Shown here piece after piece: positions 1-7,029 of a stretch of 12,846 nt of DNA. Below the pieces are notes generated by a model. That model made no database searches. It saw only the letters and a list, made by a program, of their open reading frames with translations, and was not told the DNA's origin. Position numbers and translations under genes: made by a program. This DNA is from UBA5794 sp964196275 (GTDB lineage Bacteria; Actinomycetota; Acidimicrobiia; Spongiisociales; UBA5794). The stretch covers positions 1-12,846 of the forward strand of contig CAXMSN010000068.1 of the NCBI GenBank assembly GCA_964196275.1. Direction: 5' to 3'. Position 1 is the first letter of the stretch. Every line of letters begins with the position of its first letter.

Positions 1-150
1 CGCGGCCGATAGAACGGAGATGGAGAAGACGCCGCCGGCCGCCTCCTCGGTAAGCATGACCGACATCGAATACAGCTGAACGCCGAACGCAACGAAGACG
101 AACGTCGCGAGAGCGGCTACTGACGACCGCGGGTACGCCGAGTCAGACAT
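1..150 (-). CDS. MFS-type transporter, N-terminal fragment
   Basis: Reverse-strand reading from an ATG at 150 runs open to the window edge and gives 50 residues, so the 3' part lies outside. After a short polar N-terminus (MSDSAYPRSS) comes a hydrophobic helix (about residues 11-27, including ALATFVFVAFGV) and then LYSMSVMLTEE and the start of a second hydrophobic stretch (VFSISVLSAA). This pattern resembles the first helix and loop of major facilitator superfamily transporters; substrate and direction cannot be read from 50 residues. The start lies 38 nt downstream of the stop of the acetyltransferase gene on the same strand, so the two are probably co-transcribed, which would fit an export-plus-modification pair, but that is inference. 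No strong Shine-Dalgarno was seen; GGGACGAGC lies just before the ATG. Confidence 0.6.
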   Translation of the reverse strand, partial: MSDSAYPRSSVAALATFVFVAFGVQLYSMSVMLTEEAAGGVFSISVLSAA

Positions 151-188
151 GCTCGTCCCACACGCGGGCACTCACCTGTGGGTCTGGA

Positions 189-1187
189 TCAGGCGCGGGC
201 GAGGTACTCACGGACCTTCTCGACCGTCGCCTGGTAGAAGATCGCGGTGTGCTCGACTTCGAAACCGATCTCACGGTTGATGCCGATCATCGGTGCGTTC
301 GAATGGGCGTTCTCCGTCTGAATGGAGGTCGCGTCAGGCCATCGCTCCATCCCACGGAGGATGGCATCCGCCTTGAGCCACTTTCCGAGAGCGTGGCCGC
401 GATGATCGCGATCTACCGCGGTCAAGGAAGTGAAGAGGGATTCTTGATCCGACTTGCGCACGAACAGTTCGCTGAACCCGACGATGTCGCCGGACTCGAT
501 GTGGCGCGCCACCGATGTGATGCGCGTGATGGTGCCCTTGGAGCGCTCCAAGCGGGAACGCACCGTCGCGGCTGTCTCCGCCCCGGGGTCGAATGCAGCA
601 TCTTCGAAGGGCATGTCCTCGTCGGCGCCAACGAAGAGACGAGCGAGTTGAGCATCGTGTTCAGGCGGATACCCATCGACCCACTGCAGAACCTCGTAGC
701 CATCGGCACGAACAGGCCCGTCCTGTCGCCACGTCTCGAGCATCGTCCGATCGACAGCAGCGGTCCGAACGACATTGATCTGCTCACGCATGCCAACGTT
801 TGCGCCAACAGTCAGCGCAAATGCATCACCCGCAGGCACAGAGTCGTACGCATCGGCCCCGAGCATCGTCCGCCCGGCCACATCGGCGATCGAACACGCG
901 CGGGCCAGTAATTGCCTGGCGTACCCACGCCGCCTCATGTCTGGCCTGACCGAGATCTGGGTCCATTGGAGATGTGCGTTGGGACCGTCGACGAAATGGA
1001 CAGCGACACCGAGCGCCTCGATAGCGCCCGATCCATCGGTGATTCCATAGAACACGGTCTCCTGCGACGGATCGGAGAGGCCCACGCGAAACTCTTCGAC
1101 GGTGATTGCCGGCAGCCTCGGCATGACTTCCTGGCGTGCTGCGCTCCGAAACGAGACCACGTTTTCGGCAGTCTCGTCCGACGACAT
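189..1187 (-). CDS. Tandem GNAT-domain N-acetyltransferase
   Basis: The product has two GNAT folds, each expected to bind acetyl-CoA. From the ATG at 1187 it is 332 residues. The first domain covers about residues 25-155 with a clear motif A, VRPDMRRRGYARQLL at 80-94 (the RRRGYA acetyl-CoA pyrophosphate loop). The second covers about 165-330 with VDRDHRGHALGKWLK at 258-272 and the ENAHSNAPM...NREIGF segment at 292-309, which is typical of actinobacterial tandem GNATs. The substrate is unknown; relatives include mycothiol synthase-like and antibiotic-modifying enzymes. The start is uncertain. The frame stays open to a TTG at 1244, and a GGAGG (1227-1231) lies 6 nt before an in-frame CTG at 1220, which would give 343 residues; the ATG at 1187 has no Shine-Dalgarno. 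The gene sits upstream of the MFS-like gene and is divergent from the ABC-F gene. Confidence 0.85.
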   Translation of the reverse strand: MSSDETAENVVSFRSAARQEVMPRLPAITVEEFRVGLSDPSQETVFYGITDGSGAIEALGVAVHFVDGPNAHLQWTQISVRPDMRRRGYARQLLARACSIADVAGRTMLGADAYDSVPAGDAFALTVGANVGMREQINVVRTAAVDRTMLETWRQDGPVRADGYEVLQWVDGYPPEHDAQLARLFVGADEDMPFEDAAFDPGAETAATVRSRLERSKGTITRITSVARHIESGDIVGFSELFVRKSDQESLFTSLTAVDRDHRGHALGKWLKADAILRGMERWPDATSIQTENAHSNAPMIGINREIGFEVEHTAIFYQATVEKVREYLARA

Positions 1188-1244
1188 CGGGAACAGATCA
1201 ACGATGGTGACAGGGTTCAGTGCGGGCCTCCGAGAAGAACGCAA

Positions 1245-1250
1245 ATCCTA
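1245..1250 (-). promoter_or_regulatory. Candidate -10 box for the GNAT gene
   Basis: The reverse strand reads TAGGAT, a TANNNT box, about 14 nt before a GGAGG Shine-Dalgarno at 1227-1231. The same arrangement of box, Shine-Dalgarno and start is seen at the M13 peptidase gene. No convincing -35 was seen. Confidence 0.35.
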
Positions 1251-1277
1251 GCGAGGCGTTTGCGGGCACCCTGCAGC

Positions 1278-1283
1278 CATACT
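1278..1283 (+). promoter_or_regulatory. Candidate -10 box for a leaderless ABC-F transcript
   Basis: CATACT matches four of six bases of TATAAT and ends 6 nt before the ATG at 1290, the spacing expected when transcription starts at the start codon. There is no Shine-Dalgarno before this ATG, which agrees with a leaderless message. The box is imperfect and no -35 stands out. Confidence 0.35.
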
Positions 1284-1289
1284 TGTCCG

Positions 1290-3035
1290 ATGCACCAAAT
1301 CAGCCTCGAGAACATCGACAAGGCCTACCCAGAGACGCCGGTGCTGTCCGGGGTATCGCTCGGTATCTCCGCCGGTCAGAGGATCGGGATCATCGGGCGA
1401 AATGGTTCAGGCAAGTCGACCCTCCTGAGGATCATCGCCGGGGTCGAGAAGCCCGATTCGGGCGAGATAATTCGATCCGTCGGGCTCAATGTGACTGCGA
1501 TGTGGCAGGATCCGGCGTTTCCCCCTGACACATCGGTGTCACACGCCACCGATGGGAATCGCCGAGCAATTGCCCTTGCAGACAGACTTGGGCTCACCGA
1601 CCCAGACGCCTCGGTCGGGAATCTCTCGGGGGGACAACGGAAGCGGCTAGCACTCGCGATGGCGCTCTCGGTTGACACCGACATCCTCATACTCGACGAG
1701 CCGACGAACCATCTCGATGTCGACACCATCGACTGGCTTGAGGATCATCTCTCCGCCTTGACCTCGACATTGATCCTCGTCACTCACGACCGATACCTGC
1801 TCGACCGAGTCGCAACCCGTGTAGTCGAAGTAGATGACCAGGCGCTCCACCCGCACCAGGGGACGTACTCGGACTATCTGGAAGCGAGGGCCAACAGGGA
1901 AGCACTGGAGGCATCGACGGCACAGAAGCACGCAAAACAACTCAAGACCGAGTTGGCCTGGCTGCGACGGAACCCCAAGGCGCGAACGACGAAGAATCGA
2001 GCGAGGATCAAGCGGGCCGAGGATCTCGCAACTACGCGAAGATCCGCACCACGAAGCGAGTTGGTAATTGACCTGCCGACTCGACGGATCGGCTCGAAGG
2101 TGGTCAACCTTCACAACGTCGACAAGACGTACGACGGGAACGCTGTCCTCAATGGCGTGACGTACAAGCTCTCCCCCGATGCACGGATCGGCGTGGTCGG
2201 GCCGAACGGTGCAGGCAAGACGACGCTTCTTGCACTCATCGCCTCGAGGATCGAACCGGACGCCGGCAAGGTCACGACTGGCTCGACCATCGTTCCCGGT
2301 TGGTATGGGCAGGATCCGACGCCGATTCCTGCCGAGACGAGGGTCATCGAGGCCGTGCGGGAGCACGGAGAAGAGACCGAACTCGAGGGCGGAAGGACGA
2401 TCTCTGCGCCGAAGCTCCTCGAACTGTTCCAGTTCACACGCAAGGAACAGCAGGCGACGGTAGGCGACCTATCAGGCGGCGAGCGGAGACGCCTCGAGCT
2501 ACTCCTTGTCCTGATGGAGTCTCCGAACCTGCTGCTTCTCGATGAGCCGACCAACGATCTCGACCTCGACACCCTCCATACGCTCGAGGACTACCTCGAC
2601 ACATGGGATGGGGCGATGGTGGTCGCCAGCCACGACCGATACTTCCTCGACCGGGTATGTGACGACATCTTCTCGATCGAACCCGACGGGTCCGTCAGAC
2701 ATCACCCCGGTGGCTGGTCTGCGTACTGGGAAGCTCGTATCAGGCCTGGCGATTCAAATGCCAAGTCGTATGGGGGCCCTCAGAGGCCGAAAGCTGCGAG
2801 AACGAAGCTCACCTACAACGATCAGCGAGAACTCAAACTGCTCACCAAACAGGTGCCGACGCTTGAACGTCGTCGCACCGCGCTCATAGCCGACCTCGAG
2901 AACAGCGCCGGGAACCCCGACGCAACAGCCGAACTCGGACAGGAACTTGAGCACGTCATGTCTGACCTCGATGTGGCCGAAACCAGATGGCTCGAACTGA
3001 CGGAACTCGCCGAACAGCTGAAGTCCGGGGAGTAG
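1290..3035 (+). CDS. ABC-F family ATPase, Uup-like
   Basis: This is a 581-residue soluble protein with two ATP-binding cassettes and no membrane segments, the ABC-F layout of proteins that act on ribosomes (EttA, Uup) or protect them from drugs. Cassette 1 has Walker A GRNGSGKST (36-44), a Q-loop Q73, signature LSGGQ (112-116), Walker B LILDEP with E137, and switch H166. Cassette 2 has GPNGAGKTT (304-312), Q341, LSGGE (394-398), LLLLDEP with E419, and H448. Both sets are complete, so two active sites are expected. The charged linker at about 191-260 corresponds to the P-site tRNA interaction motif. A C-terminal helical region (about 506-578) rich in Lys, Glu and Leu resembles the Uup coiled-coil tail. 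The frame is open upstream to 912, but the domain begins at MHQISLENI, so the ATG at 1290 was chosen. A small membrane-protein gene follows 9 nt after the stop. Confidence 0.93.
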   Translation: MHQISLENIDKAYPETPVLSGVSLGISAGQRIGIIGRNGSGKSTLLRIIAGVEKPDSGEIIRSVGLNVTAMWQDPAFPPDTSVSHATDGNRRAIALADRLGLTDPDASVGNLSGGQRKRLALAMALSVDTDILILDEPTNHLDVDTIDWLEDHLSALTSTLILVTHDRYLLDRVATRVVEVDDQALHPHQGTYSDYLEARANREALEASTAQKHAKQLKTELAWLRRNPKARTTKNRARIKRAEDLATTRRSAPRSELVIDLPTRRIGSKVVNLHNVDKTYDGNAVLNGVTYKLSPDARIGVVGPNGAGKTTLLALIASRIEPDAGKVTTGSTIVPGWYGQDPTPIPAETRVIEAVREHGEETELEGGRTISAPKLLELFQFTRKEQQATVGDLSGGERRRLELLLVLMESPNLLLLDEPTNDLDLDTLHTLEDYLDTWDGAMVVASHDRYFLDRVCDDIFSIEPDGSVRHHPGGWSAYWEARIRPGDSNAKSYGGPQRPKAARTKLTYNDQRELKLLTKQVPTLERRRTALIADLENSAGNPDATAELGQELEHVMSDLDVAETRWLELTELAEQLKSGE

Positions 3036-3044
3036 CGTGAAGCC

Positions 3045-3236
3045 GTGAGGATCTTCGGCATAGTCGCAGGGACCATCATCGCCCTTTCCGGCCTCGTCTG
3101 GATGCTCCAGGGCATGGGATCGACCCTTGCGCCTCAGTCCTTCATGACGAACGCAAAGGAATGGATCTTCATCGGTGGCGCTACCGCGATCGGCGGCTCG
3201 GCCCTCGTCATCTGGGCTGTCCGCAGGCCACGCTGA
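3045..3236 (+). CDS. Small two-helix membrane protein (63 aa)
   Basis: A GTG start at 3045 gives 63 residues with two hydrophobic helices, about 4-23 (FGIVAGTIIALSGLVWMLQG) and 42-58 (FIGGATAIGGSALVIWA), ending in the positive tail VRRPR. It has no catalytic motif and no family I can name. It begins 9 nt after the ABC-F stop, so it is most likely the second gene of that transcript. GGGGAG at 3027-3032, inside the end of the ABC-F gene, is a possible Shine-Dalgarno but lies 12 nt from the start, which is long. The positive C-terminus suggests that this end is cytoplasmic. Its stop codon lies within the loop of the hairpin at 3221-3243. Confidence 0.75.
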   Translation: MRIFGIVAGTIIALSGLVWMLQGMGSTLAPQSFMTNAKEWIFIGGATAIGGSALVIWAVRRPR

Positions 3237-3243
3237 CCTGCGG
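3221..3243. terminator. GC-rich hairpin between convergent genes
   Basis: CCGCAGG (3221-3227) and CCTGCGG (3237-3243) form a perfect 7-bp stem around a 9-nt loop that contains the stop codon of the 63-residue gene. It sits where the plus-strand unit meets the minus-strand 46-residue gene, as expected of a bidirectional terminator. No T-run follows on either strand, so it would not be a classic intrinsic terminator. Confidence 0.4.
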
Positions 3244-3249
3244 GGTCGG

Positions 3250-3390
3250 TCAGGCGAAGATGCCGAAGGCGCCGAGCAGCACTGCGACGACAAGCAGGAT
3301 GATCCCCCACTTCAAGAACTTTCGGAAAATCATCCATATGGCGCCGATGATGAACAGCACAGCCACGATCCACAGAATATTTTGAAGCAC
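3250..3390 (-). CDS. Two-helix membrane miniprotein (46 aa)
   Basis: The reverse strand from a GTG at 3390 to a TGA at 3250-3252 encodes 46 residues. Two hydrophobic helices, about 4-22 (ILWIVAVLFIIGAIWMIF) and 28-46 (WGIILLVVAVLLGAFGIFA), are joined by the short basic turn RKFLK, so the likely topology is a hairpin with the turn in the cytoplasm. The gene is easily missed because of its length, but its expression signals are good: GAGGAG at 3395-3400 lies 4 nt before the start, and a TTGAAA-17-TAGCCT promoter lies about 30 nt upstream. It ends 13 nt from the 63-residue membrane-protein gene, facing it. Function is unknown. It could serve in membrane structure or as a small stress protein, but nothing in the sequence decides this. 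Confidence 0.7.
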   Translation of the reverse strand: MLQNILWIVAVLFIIGAIWMIFRKFLKWGIILLVVAVLLGAFGIFA

Positions 3391-3416
3391 GCTTCTCCTC
3401 AGGTCGATTTCGCAGG

Positions 3417-3445
3417 AGGCTACGCACACAGAGTCACGGTTTCAA
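3417..3445 (-). promoter_or_regulatory. Promoter of the 46-aa membrane-protein gene
   Basis: On the reverse strand TTGAAA (3445-3440) and TAGCCT (3422-3417) are separated by exactly 17 nt. Transcription would start near 3410, leaving a leader of about 20 nt that contains the GAGGAG Shine-Dalgarno. This is the only site in the window with both boxes well placed. Confidence 0.55.
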
Positions 3446-3483
3446 CAACTCGGCATCCACCGATCCGCTAACGACGCCATGCC

Positions 3484-3489
3484 TACGCT
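3484..3489 (+). promoter_or_regulatory. -10 box for a leaderless amidohydrolase transcript
   Basis: TACGCT fits TANNNT and ends 6 nt before the ATG at 3496, so transcription would begin at or next to the start codon. No Shine-Dalgarno precedes the ATG. The same hexamer is found 7 nt before the HerA-like gene. Confidence 0.5.
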
Positions 3490-3495
3490 GGAACG

Positions 3496-4656
3496 ATGAG
3501 CAGTACAACGTATCGATCGGTCGCCATCGCAGACGCAACGTCAGACCAACTGAGCCTCGACAACACCATTCACGTCACGGATCGTGTCATTGCTTGGATG
3601 GGGCCGGACGACGAGGCGCCGAAGCCGCCCACGGATGCCCGCGTCATAGACGCCTCCGGGGCGACGGTCGTGCCCGGCATGGTCGATGCGCACAGCCACA
3701 CAGTCCTCCAGGGCGGCGCCCACTGGATAGATCGCATCGAGGACGACACAGACACGCTCCTCGCGACTGCAGAGGACAATGGCGCCACCGCTTACCGGGC
3801 CGGGATCCGATGGTTCCGTGATGTAGGAGCGCCGAGGCGGGACGGCGAGGTGGTCTCCATCACCGTGAGAGACCAATGGAAAGGCCGAACAGACCGGCCG
3901 TACATCCGGGCTGCAGGTTCGTGGATCGACAAGGCGGGAACGGTAGATCCCGCCGTCATCATCGAAGATCAGGAGGAGCTCGCAGCGGCCGTGCATCGCG
4001 AGATTGATGGTGGAGCGGACCTCGTCAAGCTCTACGTCGAGGGACCAGACGTCGAGACATCAACGTGGACGGTCGATGATGTCGCATTGGCAGTGGATAT
4101 CGCAAAGGAGAGGGGCGTCACGGCCACGGCTCACGCCACCAACCTGCCTTCGGTACGGGCCGCAGCCCTAGGCGGCGTCGACTGCATCGAACATGGGAGC
4201 CACATCGACGAGGACATCGCCAAACACATGGCCCGGAAGGGCACATACCTCGTCCCGACCCTCAGCGTGCTGGCGTCCTGGACGACGTTCTCCTCCACGA
4301 CCACGGTCGACCGGTTCACTGGCAACGAGGCCGCCTCAAGACTCAGTGAGCGCAAGGAGCGCTGGTACGAGAGCGTGCGGATCGCCCACGAAGCCGGCGT
4401 GACGATCGCGGCTGGCACCGACTTCGGCGGTGGGTCGCCTCGGGCTGGCCATCTCGCGTGGGAGGTCGAGTGCCTGGTTGCGGCTGGCCTGGACCCCATG
4501 GAGGCCCTGGCATCGGCAACGTGGATCGGCGGTGACCTGTTGAGGGAGTCGACCGCAGGCAGGCTGATCGTCGGTGGACCAGCGGACTTCTTCCTCGTTC
4601 ACGGCAACCCTCTCGAGGATCCCTCAGCGCTGTGGCGAGTATGGCGGAGCGACTGA
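3496..4656 (+). CDS. Metal-dependent amidohydrolase (prolidase/imidazolonepropionase-like)
   Basis: The 386-residue product has the layout of the amidohydrolase superfamily: a small N-terminal beta domain (about 1-58), a TIM barrel carrying the metal site, and a C-terminal return to the beta domain (RLIVGGPADFFLVHGNP, about 356-372). The metal ligands appear in order: DAHSH with H66 and H68, K178 in VKLYVEG (the position of a carboxylated lysine in binuclear members), H213 in THATN-like TAHAT, H233/H236 in IEHGSHI, and D309 in AAGTDFG. The end of the barrel, WEVECLVAAGLDPMEALASAT, is typical of the group that includes Xaa-Pro dipeptidases and imidazolonepropionase-like enzymes. Substrate cannot be assigned; small peptides or cyclic amides are plausible. 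No signal peptide is present, so it is probably cytoplasmic. The gene ends 5 nt from the stop of the convergent transporter gene. Confidence 0.88.
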   Translation: MSSTTYRSVAIADATSDQLSLDNTIHVTDRVIAWMGPDDEAPKPPTDARVIDASGATVVPGMVDAHSHTVLQGGAHWIDRIEDDTDTLLATAEDNGATAYRAGIRWFRDVGAPRRDGEVVSITVRDQWKGRTDRPYIRAAGSWIDKAGTVDPAVIIEDQEELAAAVHREIDGGADLVKLYVEGPDVETSTWTVDDVALAVDIAKERGVTATAHATNLPSVRAAALGGVDCIEHGSHIDEDIAKHMARKGTYLVPTLSVLASWTTFSSTTTVDRFTGNEAASRLSERKERWYESVRIAHEAGVTIAAGTDFGGGSPRAGHLAWEVECLVAAGLDPMEALASATWIGGDLLRESTAGRLIVGGPADFFLVHGNPLEDPSALWRVWRSD

Positions 4657-4661
4657 CGCCA

Positions 4662-6932
4662 CTAGTTCGAGTCGGCCAGCGCCTCGTGCGTGCTGCTCTC
4701 GATATCCTCGACATCGCCGAGTAGCTGCCCTCTGAATTCACCAGCACTGCGAACGAACAGCGCCGTTGGCAGGCCTTCCGCCATCTCCGAGATACGCGCC
4801 GCGTACTTCGCTTCGTCACCTGGCTCCGTGCCACGCAACCCCAGCAGAACGATGTCGGCGGTCGCCGATCGCTCCCTGATGATGTCCTGCACCTTGACGC
4901 CGTGAGGCTTGATGCTCACCTCGGCGGTTGCGTCGATCCGGCTCGCACTGATCAGCCTCAGGAGCAGCGACTCGTTTCTGGCCGACGTCATGTCGTTCGT
5001 CGCGATCGAGTTGATGACGATCTCCGATCCTCGCCAGGCCGGGTTCAGCGACAGCAGGTGTGCGAACAGGATCAACAGGTCACCGTTCTCCTGCAGCCCA
5101 CCCCACCACACGTGGATGACACGTCGCCTGCGCCGCCACTCGCGGTCCACCGGCACACAGATGATCGAAGACATACCTAGACGAGCGAGATTCGAAACAA
5201 CCCTCAGCATCATCGACTGCCGCTCAGGTTTCTCTGACCATCCCATCATCACCGTGTTCGATTCGATCCCCGCGATGCCATTCGACTGTGCAACGGTCAC
5301 CGCACCCCCCTCGTACGTCGGGACGATGTCGACCTCCGGGAAAGCCAGAATGCCGAGTTCGGCAAGGTCATCTGTGAGTTGCTGCTTCTCGGAGGTCACC
5401 GACTCTGACAGTTCGTCGACCGAGCCGACCATCAGTTTCGACACTGTCAATATCCCGCGGTCCGTGACCAGCGACGAGGCGATCCGCACGAGTTGAGCTC
5501 GCCTCGCAACATCGCCAACGAACAGCAGGATGTTCGGCCTCCAGTTCCGTGGATCCTGGGGAAGCTGCCGTAGCTGGACGACCGTACGCCTGATGAGGCT
5601 CATGAGCGCACCACGGCGAAGGTCGCCCCACGGTGCGGGAAGCGCACGGCGCCTGATCAGAACGTAGATCCCGACCTCGACGATGACCGCTACCGCAAGA
5701 GCGATCGGATTGATGAGGAACATGATCCAGAAACAGGCAGCAGCGGCTGTGAGCGAGAGCCACCAGGGCACATGCAGCCGGGGTCTGAACGACGGATCGC
5801 CGCTGAGCCTTTCGATGCCAGCCACAAGATTGATCGTCCCGTACGAAGCGAGAAAGAACATGGTCAGCACAGGCGCCACCGCGTCCATATCGCCAAGTGC
5901 AACCGCCCCCAGAGCAAGGGCGAACGTGAGGAGCAATGGGACGCCTGGTCCCCGAACAGACGCGATCCGCCGTCCGAGGATGCGGGGGAGCACGCGGTCG
6001 TCGACCATCGCCTCGAGCGTCCGCGGTGCGCCGAGAACGCTTCCGACGGCCGATGAGAAGATCGCACCCCACAACCCCCAAAGGACAAGGAAGCTCAGTG
6101 GGCCCGCAAGGTCGAACCAGATCAGGCTGTTGTTCACAAGTTCATCCGGCGTTGCCGCCACCGCGAGAAGAACGGGAACGATCAGATACACGGCGAAGCC
6201 GCTGAGCACGGCCGCGATCGAACCCACAGGAATCGATCTGTCCGGCCGCTTGAGGTCGCCGGACAGGCTTATGCCAGCGAGTATCCCGGTAACGGCAGGG
6301 AAGAACACCGCGAACACGGCCCAGAACGCTGCTGGGTTTTCGACGGTATCCGTCAGACCGGCCGTTGACGTCCCGTTCGTTGCCACGCCGTACCCAAGAG
6401 CGAAGAGCGAAAGGGCAACGCCAAGCATGATCGGAAGTTGCAAGCGCAGAGCAACTCCCGCCCCCCGTGCCGCCAGGACGGCAACAACGAGGATCGTGAG
6501 CGCGGCGATGGGGCGCTGCGGTGCATCGGGCCACACGACCTTGGCGCTCTCCGCAAGACCGAAGGCATACAGGGTGATACTGAATGCCATCGCAGCGAAC
6601 AGCGGGATGCCGATCGCCGTGCCGACCTCGATGCCCAAGCTGCGCGAGATCATGTAGTACGCACCGCCCGTCCCGATCTTCATGTTGGTGGCGATGGCGG
6701 ACACAGACAGAGCAGTCACGAGCGTGACCAAGTTGGCGATGATGACGATCCAGAAGGCACCGACGAGCCCAACGTTGCCGACGACCCAACCCATCCTCAG
6801 GTACAGGATCACACCCAGGATCGTGAGGATCGACGGAGTGAAGACACCGAGGAACGTGCCGAGCTTCTCGTCTCGCACTCCGAGATTGAGACCCGACTTG
6901 ATCTTGGGCCATACGCCTGGACGCTTCGGCAC
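4662..6932 (-). CDS. Cation-chloride cotransporter (bacterial NKCC/KCC-like, APC fold)
   Basis: Coupled cation and chloride transport across the membrane is predicted. From a GTG at 6932 the protein is 756 residues. An N-terminal APC-fold region of about 12 helices (about 24-430) is followed by a large soluble domain (about 430-756). Family hallmarks are TM1 SILTILGVILYLRMGW (34-49), TGGAYYMISRSLG (88-100), FFPAVTGILAG in TM6 (210-220), SGDLKRPDRSIP and GAPRTLEAMVDDRVLP. Aligned by eye with vertebrate NKCC1, the K+-site Tyr (Y122), Pro (P212) and Thr (T215) are kept, as is the Na+-site Ser pair (S293, S294) that KCCs lack; the TM1 Asn and Trp are Thr and Leu. The soluble part has NWRPNILLFVGD, as in eukaryotic CCC tails. 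The start was chosen because AGGAAGG (6938-6944) lies 5 nt before it; GTGs at 6938 and 6956 are alternatives. The gene is divergent from the M13 gene. Confidence 0.9.
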   Translation of the reverse strand: MPKRPGVWPKIKSGLNLGVRDEKLGTFLGVFTPSILTILGVILYLRMGWVVGNVGLVGAFWIVIIANLVTLVTALSVSAIATNMKIGTGGAYYMISRSLGIEVGTAIGIPLFAAMAFSITLYAFGLAESAKVVWPDAPQRPIAALTILVVAVLAARGAGVALRLQLPIMLGVALSLFALGYGVATNGTSTAGLTDTVENPAAFWAVFAVFFPAVTGILAGISLSGDLKRPDRSIPVGSIAAVLSGFAVYLIVPVLLAVAATPDELVNNSLIWFDLAGPLSFLVLWGLWGAIFSSAVGSVLGAPRTLEAMVDDRVLPRILGRRIASVRGPGVPLLLTFALALGAVALGDMDAVAPVLTMFFLASYGTINLVAGIERLSGDPSFRPRLHVPWWLSLTAAAACFWIMFLINPIALAVAVIVEVGIYVLIRRRALPAPWGDLRRGALMSLIRRTVVQLRQLPQDPRNWRPNILLFVGDVARRAQLVRIASSLVTDRGILTVSKLMVGSVDELSESVTSEKQQLTDDLAELGILAFPEVDIVPTYEGGAVTVAQSNGIAGIESNTVMMGWSEKPERQSMMLRVVSNLARLGMSSIICVPVDREWRRRRRVIHVWWGGLQENGDLLILFAHLLSLNPAWRGSEIVINSIATNDMTSARNESLLLRLISASRIDATAEVSIKPHGVKVQDIIRERSATADIVLLGLRGTEPGDEAKYAARISEMAEGLPTALFVRSAGEFRGQLLGDVEDIESSTHEALADSN

Positions 6933-6976
6933 GTACACCTTCCTGTCCCGATCCACCAAGTACGGGCAACCCGGGC

Positions 6977-6982
6977 ATCCTA
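6977..6982 (-). promoter_or_regulatory. Candidate -10 box for the cation-chloride cotransporter gene
   Basis: The reverse strand reads TAGGAT, identical to the box upstream of the GNAT gene. It would give a leader of about 38 nt that includes the AGGAAGG Shine-Dalgarno. No good -35 was seen. Confidence 0.3.
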
Positions 6983-7006
6983 TCCGCGATGGCCTGTCTC
7001 CGGCGT

Positions 7007-7029
7007 CACGGTTGCGGTGCACGGTTGCG
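7007..7029. repeat. Tandem 10-bp direct repeat between divergent genes
   Basis: CACGGTTGCG occurs at 7007-7016 and again at 7020-7029, with GTG between, giving a 13-bp period. An inverted pair, GGTGCA (7016-7021) and TGCACC (7038-7043), overlaps it. The position, upstream of both the cotransporter and the M13 peptidase genes, would suit an operator, but no regulator is known here. Confidence 0.45.

Noticed and set aside
249..911. A 220-codon open frame on the plus strand opposite the GNAT gene
   Set aside because: It is antisense to a clear two-domain acetyltransferase, its translation has no recognisable domain and is rich in Arg, Pro and His as expected from reading GC-rich coding DNA backwards.
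1647..2366. A 239-codon minus-strand frame opposite the ABC-F gene
   Set aside because: It overlaps both nucleotide-binding motifs of a convincing ABC-F protein and has no ribosome-binding site or domain of its own.
5683..6657. A 324-codon open frame on the plus strand opposite the cotransporter gene
   Set aside because: It lies antisense to the membrane region, where the transporter frame matches the family closely; the antisense product is low-complexity, rich in Ala, Arg, Ser and Thr.
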